The notes: generated by a model from the letters alone, not told the origin. Positions 1 through 8,573 are shown, counted from the first letter of the stretch. The stretch is 39,735 nucleotides of DNA from Alteromonas sp. ALT199 (GCF_018619335.1 NZ_JAHHDX010000178.1:1-39735); one strand, 5' to 3'. Numbers and translations are program-made.

Positions 1-258
1 GTTTCGGCTCATGTCGATGATAGTGATTTTATGACCTTAAGAATTGAGGACGATGGTAGTGGTTACCCAGAAGCTATGTTGTCTAAAAGTCACGAAGAAT
101 TATGTGACTTTGAATTAAGCCAAGGCAGAACAGGACTCGGATTATTTTTCGCTAAACTAATTGCAAGTGCGCATTTTCAAGGTGACAAAAAGGGAACTAT
201 TGCTCTTTCCAATGGTGGAAGTTTCGGTGGAAGTGTATTTGAAGTAAAAATACCGTAA
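1..258 (+). CDS. Sensor histidine kinase, C-terminal ATP-binding part (5' end outside window)
   Basis: The reading frame is open from base 1 and ends at the TAA at 256-258, so only the last 85 codons are present. It holds the end of a HATPase_c domain: the G1 box with IEDDGSGYP (Asp and the Gly pair contact ATP) and the G2 box GRTGLGLFFAKLIA, followed by the usual closing strands. The kinase core would phosphorylate its own histidine and pass phosphate to a response regulator, but the sensing part, the H box and any partner lie upstream of the window. The first ATG in frame, at 31, is internal to the domain and not a plausible start. The family is secure from the two boxes; the signal is unknown. 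Confidence 0.85.
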   Translation, partial: VSAHVDDSDFMTLRIEDDGSGYPEAMLSKSHEELCDFELSQGRTGLGLFFAKLIASAHFQGDKKGTIALSNGGSFGGSVFEVKIP

Positions 259-351
259 TATTAACCGATAACAGTAGATAATTCAGAAAGTAACGCACCT
301 GGTTGAGAAACACTGTCGTTATAAGAAATACAAACAGACGGAAACACACGC

Positions 352-1110
352 ATGTACGTGATAATTATTATTTTAATTGTTGTTTTGCTCATCGCAGCTA
401 TTTTCATTAATGCAATTCAACAGCATCGTCAAAAACAAGAAGCGGAGCGCCGAACTGAGGCTGCTAAACAGCGCACGCTTGTTGATGAAACCGAGAACAT
501 CATTGCGGCAGTTGCAAACATGCCTGTTTCCTCTCGGATAGTAGGTATTCTTCATAACCGAATTCTTAATGCACTTAAAGCGATGAATGAATTATCTAGT
601 ACCGCTGAATTGAAACAAAGAATTGCTAGTAGCGAGCAAGCAACTGCTGCAGCGCTTTCAGACAACTCTAGCGGAGCCTCTGAGTTTTCGTTGCCCGACA
701 ACGATAAAATGATAATTCAGTATATCCAAGCAGTTAAAAAGCTTCGTATTGTTCTTCGCTCTGAACACAGCAAGGGACAAATCGATTCAAAAGTATTTAT
801 GGATGAAGACAAGCAACTTGAACGTCTGCAAGTTAAAGTAAATGTGGAGACACTTATTAAGCGCGGACGTGCTGCACTTCAAACCAATATGCTCGGTTCA
901 GCACGACAGTATTTTGAAAAGGCAAAAACCGCGCTGGAAAATCAAAACCCGCAAGACGACTACTCTAAGTCAAAACTTGCAACACTTAATGAGTGGTTAC
1001 AGGAAATTCAAAGCAATCTTAAGAGTGTGAATGAAAAAGACCGTGCCAAAAAGCAAGAAGAAGAAAGAGATGAGCTAGACGAGTTATTTGCACCTAAGAA
1101 AAAGTGGTAA
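352..1110 (+). CDS. Membrane-anchored coiled-coil protein of unknown function
   Basis: A 252-residue protein that I do not recognise by name. Residues 2-21 are almost wholly Ile, Leu, Val and Ala and form one N-terminal transmembrane anchor. A Gln/Glu/Arg/Lys-rich stretch (about 24-45) follows and looks like the start of a coiled coil. The middle is helical and charged, with a TPR-like segment around residues 160-200 (RGRAALQTNMLGSARQYFEKA). The C-terminus is acidic then basic and ends DELFAPKKKW. The body most likely sits in the cytoplasm. A GGA about 11 bases before the ATG is a weak ribosome site. It lies 93 bases after the kinase fragment on the same strand, so co-transcription is possible. 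Confidence 0.8.
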   Translation: MYVIIIILIVVLLIAAIFINAIQQHRQKQEAERRTEAAKQRTLVDETENIIAAVANMPVSSRIVGILHNRILNALKAMNELSSTAELKQRIASSEQATAAALSDNSSGASEFSLPDNDKMIIQYIQAVKKLRIVLRSEHSKGQIDSKVFMDEDKQLERLQVKVNVETLIKRGRAALQTNMLGSARQYFEKAKTALENQNPQDDYSKSKLATLNEWLQEIQSNLKSVNEKDRAKKQEEERDELDELFAPKKKW

Positions 1111-1149
1111 TTTTAACTTACCCGCATAGTTCAACGCGCATTTTGTTTT

Positions 1150-2034
1150 TCACGCATAATGCGCAATGGTCAAGTCCCACATAGATTGAGCTGGCAGCGA
1201 TAGGCCTTTTCGCGCATTTCTAATTAATCCAATGTTTTTCACCAGTGGCTCATCACAAATTTCTTTAGTCACTAGTCCCAATTTCTCCATCTGGGCCTTA
1301 CAAATAGCTGGCATAATCGATATACCTAGTCCATTTTGTATAAGCTTTCCAAGCGTAGATAGCTGACCTGTTTCAGCAATAATATTCAACTCGCCATACT
1401 GCTCAAGCCTCGATTGCGTCCAATAACGCACTGCTGATCCCCTATTCATCATCACTAGGGGAAATTGCAGGCAGTCTTTCCAATGAAATTTGTCACAAAA
1501 GGAAGATGATTGCATCTTGTTAGCTACCACAACGAATTCATCGGCGAAAAGGCTTTTAAACACCAAGCCATCTTTACGTTCGGGTTCAAAGGAGAAACCT
1601 AGTTCACTTCGACCGGTGGTAACTTCGTGAATAACTTGTTCCATTACAACATCTACAATCCTCAGGTTCACGTTTGGAATGCGTTTATGAAATACCGATA
1701 AGATATTCGGCAAATGAGACTCTGCGAACGATGGCATAGCACAAATGGTGAGCTGTCCTTTAGCCATAGCAAACAAGTTTTGCATGTCGGAAAAAGTGTT
1801 GTCCCAATCATGTAAAAGTCTTAGAGCGTTTGGAAACAACACCTCTCCTTCTGGTGTTAAGCTTACATTGCGGGTATTACGTAGAAATAGCTTACCGCCT
1901 ATTTGCTCTTCCATCTTCTTAATAGCAGATGACAACGCTGGCTGGGTTAAGTGCAAATTTACCGCCGCTTCTGCGAAGGTTGATGACTTAGCCACTTCAA
2001 CAAACGCTCTTATTTGACGATATGAGACATCCAT
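1150..2034 (-). CDS. LysR-family transcriptional regulator (divergent from CoA-transferase genes)
   Basis: A 294-residue protein of normal LysR length. Residues 3-62 form the winged helix-turn-helix, with the typical pattern FAEAAVNLHLTQPALSSAIK and LFLRNTRNVSLTPEGE. From about residue 90 to the end is the periplasmic-binding-protein-like effector domain. It is transcribed away from the CoA-transferase operon, with 121 bases between the two starts, the usual arrangement for a LysR protein controlling its divergent neighbour. Control of scoAB and an acyl-CoA or keto-acid effector are therefore inferences. The intergenic region holds three ATTAAT blocks that could be its sites. The gene ends 39 bases from the convergent coiled-coil gene. 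Confidence 0.92.
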   Translation of the reverse strand: MDVSYRQIRAFVEVAKSSTFAEAAVNLHLTQPALSSAIKKMEEQIGGKLFLRNTRNVSLTPEGEVLFPNALRLLHDWDNTFSDMQNLFAMAKGQLTICAMPSFAESHLPNILSVFHKRIPNVNLRIVDVVMEQVIHEVTTGRSELGFSFEPERKDGLVFKSLFADEFVVVANKMQSSSFCDKFHWKDCLQFPLVMMNRGSAVRYWTQSRLEQYGELNIIAETGQLSTLGKLIQNGLGISIMPAICKAQMEKLGLVTKEICDEPLVKNIGLIRNARKGLSLPAQSMWDLTIAHYA

Positions 2035-2060
2035 ACTTTATCTGCCCTAATTACTCATTG

Positions 2061-2091
2061 ATTAATATAATTTATTAATTGGAAGATTAAT
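2061..2091. promoter_or_regulatory. Spaced ATTAAT blocks in the lysR/scoA divergent promoter region
   Basis: ATTAAT, itself a palindrome, occurs at 2061-2066, 2074-2079 and 2086-2091, at steps of 13 and 12 bases, a little over one helical turn. LysR proteins commonly bind AT-rich T-N11-A dyads between divergent genes. This is a candidate operator only; AT-rich intergenic DNA makes chance matches easy. Confidence 0.35.
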
Positions 2092-2155
2092 TCGATTTTA
2101 CAAAACACACAACAATGTTGATACTTATTTTTAACAAACGTGTCGGAGATAAAGA

Positions 2156-2863
2156 ATGGCAGGATTTAACAAAGTAGTAGCCTCGTACGACGAAGCCATG
2201 GCTGGTATTAAAAATGGTATGACAGTCATTGCTGGTGGTTTCGGATTATGTGGTATACCCGAAGGACTTATCGGCCAAATAAAAAGCATGGGCGTATCTG
2301 GCCTTACCGTAGTTTCTAATAACTGTGGCGTAGATGGTTTTGGCTTAGGCCTTTTGTTAGAAGATAAACAAATATCAAAAATGGTGTCTTCCTATGTCGG
2401 TGAAAATGCGCTATTTGAAAAACAGCTGCTTAATGGCGAGTTGGAAGTTGAGCTAACCCCTCAAGGTACGCTGGCAGAAAAAATGCGTGCTGGCGGCGCT
2501 GGAATTCCCGCATTCTATACTGCTACGGGCTACGGCACACCGGTTGGCGAAGGCAAGGAAGTCAAAGAGTTTGATGGACGCCCTTACATTCTTGAGCATG
2601 CCATTACTGGCGACTTTGCCATTGTAAAAGCATGGAAAGCAGATACCTACGGTAACTGTGTTTATCGCCACACGGCACAAAATTTCAATCCTATGGCAGC
2701 TACCGCGGGAAAGATAACCGTTGTAGAAGCAGAAGAAATTGTAGAACCTGGTGAACTTAACCCTAGCGAGATCCACACTCCGGGCATTTATGTAAATCGC
2801 GTTATTAAGGGTTCGTTCGAGAAACGTATTGAACGTCGAGTAGTTAGCAAGGAGTCAGTATAA
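2156..2863 (+). CDS. scoA: 3-oxoacid CoA-transferase subunit A
   Basis: A 235-residue alpha subunit of a class I CoA-transferase of the succinyl-CoA:3-ketoacid (SCOT/ScoA, AtoD-like) type, which moves CoA from succinyl-CoA to acetoacetate or a similar keto acid in the cytoplasm. Visible family signs are the N-terminal [13 protein letters not shown], the [13 protein letters not shown] loop, [19 protein letters not shown] and the C-terminal [20 protein letters not shown]. It has the usual length for a separate A subunit. The ribosome site is GGAGA about 7 bases before the ATG. Its stop overlaps the next start by one base (TAATG), so the subunits are translationally coupled. The exact keto acid cannot be read from the sequence. 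Confidence 0.93.
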   Translation: MAGFNKVVASYDEAMAGIKNGMTVIAGGFGLCGIPEGLIGQIKSMGVSGLTVVSNNCGVDGFGLGLLLEDKQISKMVSSYVGENALFEKQLLNGELEVELTPQGTLAEKMRAGGAGIPAFYTATGYGTPVGEGKEVKEFDGRPYILEHAITGDFAIVKAWKADTYGNCVYRHTAQNFNPMAATAGKITVVEAEEIVEPGELNPSEIHTPGIYVNRVIKGSFEKRIERRVVSKESV

Positions 2864-3516
2864 TGCTTAATAGAGAACAGATTGCAATGCGCGTAGCCCA
2901 AGAGTTCAAAGATGGAGATTACGTGAATTTAGGCATCGGTATCCCTACCCTTGCGGCTAATTATGTACCCGATGATATTAGCGTTATGCTGCAGTCGGAA
3001 AATGGTCTTTTGGGTATGGGGCGTTACCCCACTGAAAGTGAAGTCGACGCCGACATGATAAACGCAGGTAAAGAGACGGTAACGGCTATAACAGGCGCGT
3101 CGATATTTAGCAGTGCTGAAAGCTTTGCCATGATCCGTGGCGGCCATGTAGATTTTACTGTACTTGGTGCTTTTGAAGTTGATGTGTTAGGCAATATCGC
3201 GTCTTGGATGATCCCAGGAAAACTGGTTAAAGGCATGGGCGGCGCTATGGACTTAGTTGCCGGTGCGAAAAACATAATTGTTACCATGACCCATACTGAT
3301 AAACACGGTAACCCTAAATTACTAAGCGAATGCACCTTACCTTTAACCGGTGTAAATTGTATCACGCGTATAATTACCGACTTAGCAGTACTAAGTGTTG
3401 AAAATAGTGCCTTCGTTCTTCAAGAACGTGCGCCGGGCGTGAGCGTTGACGAGATTAAAGAAAAAACTGGTGGTAAGCTTATTGTCCCAGAAAATGTTCC
3501 AGAGATGCAGTTTTAA
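2863..3516 (+). CDS. scoB: 3-oxoacid CoA-transferase subunit B
   Basis: A 217-residue beta subunit that pairs with the preceding A subunit. It carries the catalytic-glutamate motif SENGLLGMG near residues 45-53; the Glu forms the acyl-glutamyl and glutamyl-CoA intermediates in this family. Other family segments are [14 protein letters not shown] near the N-terminus, [15 protein letters not shown], and the C-terminal [14 protein letters not shown]. The ATG overlaps the scoA stop (TAATG). The pair probably feeds keto acids from branched-chain amino-acid or ketone-body use into acetyl-CoA. No intrinsic terminator is evident in the 197 bases that follow. Confidence 0.93.
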   Translation: MLNREQIAMRVAQEFKDGDYVNLGIGIPTLAANYVPDDISVMLQSENGLLGMGRYPTESEVDADMINAGKETVTAITGASIFSSAESFAMIRGGHVDFTVLGAFEVDVLGNIASWMIPGKLVKGMGGAMDLVAGAKNIIVTMTHTDKHGNPKLLSECTLPLTGVNCITRIITDLAVLSVENSAFVLQERAPGVSVDEIKEKTGGKLIVPENVPEMQF

Positions 3517-3719
3517 ACACTTCGATTAATTGCGCTTCGACATGTTGCGCTTAACAGTTAGCATTTATGCTTTCTTGGTAAGCGCTACCCATTGGCTAGC
3601 CTACATTTTCACATAACCAAATTTATAAGTTAAGGCGTACAGAATGCCGTTCAATTAGCCTTTGCCTATAAACCTTTCCAATAGTCTTTTAATAAACCGT
3701 GCATTAAGGGATAATGCGC

Positions 3720-5081
3720 ATGAACACTATTTTTGAAAAAGGCTTACCCTTCTTGCTAGTTACTGATTTACCTGTCCACCACAAAATTATTTCAAAGCTC
3801 GAAACAAAAAACATTTCGACGCTAACCGAAATTCAAGAGCGCACTATGCTTCCTGCTGTTCAGGGTAAGGATATTATTGCGTCTTCAAAAACAGGGTCAG
3901 GTAAAACCTTCGCCTTTTTAGTACCGGCTATAAACAGGCTAATGTCGCAAAAAGCGCTTAGCAGACAAGACCCACGTGCACTTATTCTGGCCCCAACTCG
4001 AGAATTAGCAAAGCAAGTTTTCATTGAGGCTAAGTCAATGTGCACGGGATTAAATCTAACGTGCTCACTTATCGTGGGTGGAGAAAACTATAACGACCAG
4101 GTTAAAGCGCTTCGTCGCAACCCTCACATCATTGTGGGTACCGCAGGTCGTGTTGCCGATCACCTTTTAGACAAAAGTGTCTATCTGAACGGCTTAGAAA
4201 TGCTTATTTTTGATGAAGCCGATCGCATGTTAGATTTGGGGTTCTCTGCTCAGCTTAAGATGATTAACGACTATGCTGATCACAGAAAGCGCCAAACCAT
4301 GCTGTTTTCAGCCACGCTCGACAATATTGAGCTTAAACATATGACGACGCAGTTGACCAAAGGTGCTGTACGCGTAGCTGTAGGAGATTCAACTGCAGAA
4401 CATGGTGACATCGAGCAGAAATGTTTCTTTGCAGATAACGTTGATAACAAAGACCAGATATTAAAATTTGAGCTGGCCAGTCGCACCTATAACCAAGCTA
4501 TTGTATTTACTGCTACCCGTGAAGACACTGACAGAATTGCAGCATTGCTTAACGAACAAAATTTAGAAGCAATTGCCCTTCGTGGTGATATGCTGCAAAG
4601 CCAACGTGCAGCAGTTATGAGTGCATTTGCTCGCGGGCAGCACAGTATTTTAGTTACTACCGACCTTGCGTCTCGTGGTTTAGACCTGTCAAAAGTTGGT
4701 TTAGTCGTAAACTTCGACCTTCCTAAAAATGCAGATGAATATATTCACCGCATAGGTCGTACAGGTCGTGCAGGCCAAAAAGGTGAAGCATTCTCACTAG
4801 TTGGCCCACGTGACTGGAACAGTTTTGAAGGGCTTAAGAATCACCTTCAATATGCATTGGAATGTGCGCCGCACGACGAATTTTCAGCCTCGTTCAAAGG
4901 TTTCAAGCCGAAGAAAAAAGTGTCGAAAAGCGCTAATGCACAAAATGGTAAAAAGCGCGTGGCTAAACCTGTTAAAACGAACGCGAAAAAGCGTGTTGAT
5001 ACCATGACGGGTGAAGATATAGGTATGGTTCCTGTTAAGCGTAAACCAAGGAAATTACTCTCAGATGACGACGACGAGTAG
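3720..5081 (+). CDS. DEAD-box ATP-dependent RNA helicase
   Basis: A helicase of about 453 residues with every core motif in order: Q motif (LTEIQERTMLPAVQ), Walker A SSKTGSGKT, Ia PTRELAKQ, GG, TAGR, DEAD, SAT, then in the second RecA-like domain TDLASRGLDL and HRIGRTGRAG. The last 70 residues are Lys/Arg-rich, as in RhlE-type proteins, and end in a short acidic DDDDE tail. It unwinds short RNA duplexes with ATP, probably in ribosome assembly, RNA decay or cold growth; the exact subfamily is not certain. An ATG at 3714 is in frame, but the AAGGG at 3706-3710 is only 3 bases from it and 9 from the ATG at 3720, so I place the start at 3720. Confidence 0.92.
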   Translation: MNTIFEKGLPFLLVTDLPVHHKIISKLETKNISTLTEIQERTMLPAVQGKDIIASSKTGSGKTFAFLVPAINRLMSQKALSRQDPRALILAPTRELAKQVFIEAKSMCTGLNLTCSLIVGGENYNDQVKALRRNPHIIVGTAGRVADHLLDKSVYLNGLEMLIFDEADRMLDLGFSAQLKMINDYADHRKRQTMLFSATLDNIELKHMTTQLTKGAVRVAVGDSTAEHGDIEQKCFFADNVDNKDQILKFELASRTYNQAIVFTATREDTDRIAALLNEQNLEAIALRGDMLQSQRAAVMSAFARGQHSILVTTDLASRGLDLSKVGLVVNFDLPKNADEYIHRIGRTGRAGQKGEAFSLVGPRDWNSFEGLKNHLQYALECAPHDEFSASFKGFKPKKKVSKSANAQNGKKRVAKPVKTNAKKRVDTMTGEDIGMVPVKRKPRKLLSDDDDE

Positions 5082-5110
5082 AAAACCACTCAATAGCGAG
5101 TAGTTAGACC

Positions 5111-5145
5111 GCCGCTAACACCTACAAACAAGCGTTGTTAGCGGC
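5111..5145. terminator. Stem-loop after the helicase gene
   Basis: GCCGCTAACA (5111-5120) pairs perfectly with TGTTAGCGGC (5136-5145) around a 15-base loop, 30 bases after the helicase stop. There is no good T-run behind it, so it may be a weak terminator or an mRNA-stabilising hairpin. Confidence 0.45.
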
Positions 5146-5315
5146 AATCAAGATTTCACTTAGTCTTACATTCTTTTACATTCTTTTTCTTTAATCACTC
5201 GTGATTACATGTTGTGCTTTACAAATAAGACATACAGTTAGTCAGCAACTTTATTAGCTCAGCCTAACCATTTATAAGGCTACTGAAGCCTTTCCTTAAA
5301 ACGGATTTTACAAAC

Positions 5316-5849
5316 ATGAAAGCACTTAAACTCGTCTCAATGTTACTTGTCATTGGAATAGTTATTACCGCACTTTTTTATGAAAAAGTAATAGCGAGTG
5401 TATTGTTACCTCAATACATCGAATGGGCACATGAAACAGATCAGAAAGGGCTTAAAGCTGGAATATCGCTTAACGAAAAAGAACGATTACTTGCATCAGA
5501 GATAGGTATTAAACATCCAGAAAAAGTAAGAATAGTTTATGTTGACCAAGTACCCTACCCCTATGAAAATTTAGCTTTAAAGATATTTGGTGAGGCAGTT
5601 GGGCTAATTGGCGAAGGCATTATTAATAACGCACAAGTCTTCGGTTATTCAATTTACGCGCGTAGAGACTTTGTACTTAATAGACCAAAGCTAGCCCATG
5701 AGTTAGTTCACGTGTTACAAATTGAACGAGCCAGCTTAGACGAAGTTGTTACCCAGCATTTCTTTGACATGGCACAATACGGTTACGACAAAGCACCACT
5801 AGAAGTAGAAGCGGCTGAAGCCAATAAAGCATATAGCGCTGATTGGTAA
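5316..5849 (+). CDS. Small membrane-anchored HExxH protein (putative zincin)
   Basis: A 177-residue protein. Residues 5-22 are hydrophobic and form an N-terminal anchor or uncleaved signal, so the body should lie in the periplasm or be membrane-attached. Near residues 128-135 is LAHELVHVLQ, an HExxH motif set as in zincin-type metalloproteases (two zinc His and the catalytic Glu). A downstream acidic stretch LEVEAAEAN could supply the third ligand. The surroundings resemble DUF4157-like proteins with a HELxHVxQ core. At 177 residues there is little room for a full protease domain, so it may be a minimal peptidase or an inactive metal binder. Neighbouring genes give no substrate hint. Function is inference; the motif is seen directly. 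Confidence 0.75.
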   Translation: MKALKLVSMLLVIGIVITALFYEKVIASVLLPQYIEWAHETDQKGLKAGISLNEKERLLASEIGIKHPEKVRIVYVDQVPYPYENLALKIFGEAVGLIGEGIINNAQVFGYSIYARRDFVLNRPKLAHELVHVLQIERASLDEVVTQHFFDMAQYGYDKAPLEVEAAEANKAYSADW

Positions 5850-5988
5850 CCGTTTGCTATACATTTTTTTAATCGGGCTACCGTATGTATTCATTTGACT
5901 GGTTCAAAGTGTGGTCTTTTACTGTTAAGCCTCTAAGGTCTGCTTGAGACAAGTTGCAGATGAACAGACTATTGACTAGCTACTTCTG

Positions 5989-6019
5989 CTTTGTGCCAAT
6001 AGCAGACGTTGGCACAGAG
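5989..6019 (-). terminator. Stem-loop downstream of the DoxX-like gene
   Basis: CTTTGTGCCAA (5989-5999) and TTGGCACAGAG (6009-6019) pair along 11 bases with one G-U, around a 9-base loop. It lies 10 bases past the stop of the minus-strand DoxX-like gene. No clear T-run follows, so termination strength is uncertain. Confidence 0.4.
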
Positions 6020-6028
6020 TTACGATTG

Positions 6029-6532
6029 TTAGTTTTTACGTTTGTTGGCGATTAATATACCAAGAGAAATTAGCATCACTATTACGGTCAATACTGGCGG
6101 TTTGGATTGAAATGGCAATACTTCAGCAGGTACGTTTGGTGATAAATGCACATAAACTGCAACGGTCATTATAACTACGGTCAAAAGTGTTGCACCATTA
6201 AGCACCATCTCAGAGAGCTTTACGGAGATGAACTTACCTTTGGTTAGTAACAGCAAATACATTATACCAGCGGTAATTTCCCCCATTTGCCCAGCAAATT
6301 TTGCAAGCTTAGGTAGTGGTAAGCCGCTTAATTCTATTTGTGAGGCAAACATAGTTGCAAAAGGCTGAAAGAACTTGGCCGTTCCACCTAAAATCATAAA
6401 ACCGCCCAATAACGCAATTGCAAAGGTTTGAATTTTATTCCCTTTGCTCGCCTTTGAGCGAGAGATATAAGTTAGGGTTATCAAAGCCATTACGCTAATT
6501 AAACCAACTTCCAAAAGAATTTGTGCATTCAT
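6029..6532 (-). CDS. DoxX-like four-helix membrane protein
   Basis: A 167-residue integral membrane protein with about four hydrophobic helices (roughly 4-24, 36-56, 87-97 extending onward, and 112-163). The segment GGFMILGGTAKFFQP followed later by GQMGEITAGIMYLLL is the pattern of DoxX/DoxX-like proteins. Members of this superfamily are often linked to thiol or quinone chemistry in the inner membrane, but many have no known role. It follows the DUF2798 gene by 34 bases on the same strand, so the two probably form an operon. The divergent LysR gene at 6958 is the likely regulator (inference). Confidence 0.7.
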   Translation of the reverse strand: MNAQILLEVGLISVMALITLTYISRSKASKGNKIQTFAIALLGGFMILGGTAKFFQPFATMFASQIELSGLPLPKLAKFAGQMGEITAGIMYLLLLTKGKFISVKLSEMVLNGATLLTVVIMTVAVYVHLSPNVPAEVLPFQSKPPVLTVIVMLISLGILIANKRKN

Positions 6533-6566
6533 AATGTTTATACCTATTTGTATTGCTTAAGGTGGC

Positions 6567-6803
6567 TTATTCAGGTTGCAAAAGGAATTTAGTGACAAAC
6601 AATCTAACGATAGGTGCAACTACTGCTAAAAGTAATAATGCGGGTGGTACTACTTGCGCAATAGCCGCTCCCCAAGCACTAAAGAAGTCCGCCCCTAAAG
6701 GCAAATTACGATAGGCCATTATTCCAGACATTCCCAATAACATGGTTGGTAGCACCATAGACATCATTAACGGATATTGAAATTTACGTGGAAATTTTTT
6801 CAT
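6567..6803 (-). CDS. DUF2798 family small membrane protein
   Basis: A 78-residue protein with two transmembrane helices. The pattern is that of DUF2798: a basic start, KFQYPLMMSMVLPTMLLG as helix one, a short linker with LGADFFSAWGAA, and a second helix QVVPPALLLLAVVAPIVRL followed by a basic end. The ribosome site GGAGTG lies 6 bases before the ATG. Function of the family is unknown. It is the first gene of a two-gene unit with the DoxX-like gene and is divergent from a LysR regulator, which suggests an inducible inner-membrane function. Confidence 0.8.
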   Translation of the reverse strand: MKKFPRKFQYPLMMSMVLPTMLLGMSGIMAYRNLPLGADFFSAWGAAIAQVVPPALLLLAVVAPIVRLFVTKFLLQPE

Positions 6804-6830
6804 CTTTTCACTCCAAAACTATTCACTTAA

Positions 6831-6849
6831 ATTAGTCACTGCGACTAAT
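6831..6849. promoter_or_regulatory. Inverted repeat in the divergent DUF2798/lysR region
   Basis: ATTAGTC (6831-6837) and GACTAAT (6843-6849) form a perfect 7-base inverted repeat with a 5-base spacer. It sits 28 bases upstream of the DUF2798 start and 109 bases upstream of the lysR start. The size fits a LysR-type dyad; binding is inferred from position only. Confidence 0.4.
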
Positions 6850-6957
6850 CGATGAAGCTATTTTAATTACTAGTCATTAATTCAAAAATAGACAATAATG
6901 CACTTTTAGAATACAAATATGCACTCATGAGTTAATAACAACGATGAAGGTGAATTA

Positions 6958-7875
6958 ATGATAAGTACAAAACAAATGACTAATTTATATTGGTTTTGCT
7001 TATCAGTTGAATCTGGAGGTTTTGCCGCTGCAAGTACTAAGGCTAAAACCTCTGCACCTACGGTTTCCCGATCAGTTGCTCATCTTGAAGAGCAACTTAA
7101 TGAAAAGCTCCTTCATAGAAACGCGAAAAATTTTAGACTTACCAATGCAGGAGAAGAAGTCTTCAAGAAGTTTTCTCATGTTTTTGCTCAACTAGATGAA
7201 CAATGGCTCAGCTTATCAAATAGCCAAGGAGAGCTTACTGGAGATATTCATATCTCTTGCCCTGAGCCTTTTGCTGATTTCTTTTTACAACCGTTAGCCA
7301 TTGAGTTTATGAAGCAGCACCCCAACGTGAACATTTTCGTTCACTTTGCCTCTGATGCTGAAAATTTTATCGATGAACAAATTGATTTGGCGATTGTTAC
7401 TATGCCAGCTACATCGCCTAACTTAGTGCAAAAAAGGTTATTTGAGGCCGAACTAGCCTTGGCTGCTTCCCCTGAATATTTAAGATACCACCCTGCACCG
7501 GATTCAGCAGAAGCACTGCTAGGCCACCAACTATTGGCGGGCAATAATTTTCCTTATTGGCATTTAAAAGAAGAAGGCAAAACGATAAAAATTCCCGTAA
7601 AACCTAAGTATGCGATTAACAGCTTACGGTTGAATATTCAGGCAGCTATTGCTGGAGCAGGCATATGTTTATTACCTAAAGTGGCACTAAAGCGTTTAGC
7701 AGAGGATAACAAGCTAACTCCAATTTTACCCAAGGTAAAGTGTCCAACTGGAACGGCATACATTGTTTGGACTGACAGAAAAATGATTTCTTCCCGTGTG
7801 GTAACTTTTCGAGATGAAATTTTTAACAATATGAACAGAGGAGCAGAAAACTTGTGGGGCGCTATGTTTCAATAA
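6958..7875 (+). CDS. LysR-family transcriptional regulator
   Basis: A 305-residue LysR protein. The helix-turn-helix is within residues 8-65 (FAAASTKAKTSAPTVSRSVA, then NEKLLHRNAKNFRLTNAGEE). From about residue 95 on is the effector-binding domain (DIHISCPEPFADFFLQPLA; AAIAGAGICLLPKVALK). It belongs to the group close to the CrgA/AaeR type regulators, but I would not name it further. A GAAGGTGA site lies about 8 bases before the ATG. It is divergent from the DUF2798-DoxX pair, and the inverted repeat at 6831-6849 lies between them, so it likely controls that pair and itself. Confidence 0.9.
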   Translation: MISTKQMTNLYWFCLSVESGGFAAASTKAKTSAPTVSRSVAHLEEQLNEKLLHRNAKNFRLTNAGEEVFKKFSHVFAQLDEQWLSLSNSQGELTGDIHISCPEPFADFFLQPLAIEFMKQHPNVNIFVHFASDAENFIDEQIDLAIVTMPATSPNLVQKRLFEAELALAASPEYLRYHPAPDSAEALLGHQLLAGNNFPYWHLKEEGKTIKIPVKPKYAINSLRLNIQAAIAGAGICLLPKVALKRLAEDNKLTPILPKVKCPTGTAYIVWTDRKMISSRVVTFRDEIFNNMNRGAENLWGAMFQ

Positions 7876-7943
7876 AAGCTTATATATCTGCACCGATGCT
7901 CTTAACATAAGAACCGAGCAGATTGTGATCGGTTCTTAGCAAG

Positions 7944-8573
7944 TTACGCAACTAGTGTTTTTAGTGCCTCTTTTAGCTTAAATTCATTCGCTCTTAAACG
8001 AACATCTTCAGCTTGATCTATCCACCGAATAATTCCGTTTTCATCTATTAATAAGGTTGTTGGAATTGCCATAGGTTTATATTTCATTACCATAGGAAAC
8101 GGCAAACCGAAGAATGTTTTGCTAGATGCACTTTCGCCGCCTAATGCTTTATGGTGTTCAACACCAAATTTACGAATTACTGTTAGCTCAGAATCAGACA
8201 ATAGCGTATGGCTTAACTGATCTCTTGCTTGGTGCTTTTTAGCTGATTGAATGTCATCATTTGAAACCGCAACGATGTTGATATTATATTCATCAAAAAG
8301 AGGCTTCATTTCTTCAAACATTTGTAGCTCGGTACTACAGTACGGACATCATGATCCCCGAAAAAAATTTAATAACGTTCTTCGGCCTTTAAGTTGGTTA
8401 GCATCAAATACCGTACCATCGATATTCTTAGCTTGAAATTGAGGTAATTTGTCGTCTTCTTTTACTTGCAAATTACCTAGAGCAGGCTTCGCTTCTTTAA
8501 AAGTTACGATAAATACCGTTGTCATCATTAAAGGCATGGCTGATAGTAATAGACAATATATAGTCACTCGCAT
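7944..8573 (-). pseudogene. Peroxiredoxin-like AhpC/TSA thioredoxin-fold gene with in-frame TGA
   Basis: One frame from the ATG at 8573 to the stop at 7944, 210 codons, broken by TGA at 8351-8349 (codon 75). The N-terminus is a membrane or signal segment (about 2-25). The interrupted site reads LLNFFRGS-TGA-CPYCSTELQ. In this AhpC/TSA-type family the residue before CPxC is normally Trp, so TGG has become TGA. Downstream the domain continues normally (IPTTLLIDENGIIRWI). A truncated product would end just before both active-site cysteines, and re-initiation at the ATG at 8321 would also lose them, so a nonsense mutation is the simplest reading. Sec or Trp insertion at TGA, or a base-call error, are alternatives. 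It abuts the IS110 element. Confidence 0.75.

Noticed and set aside
8349..8351. Selenocysteine reading of the TGA
   Set aside because: The residue expected at this place in the family is Trp, and both active-site Cys are already present after it. The hairpin following is short and has no recognised bacterial SECIS features.
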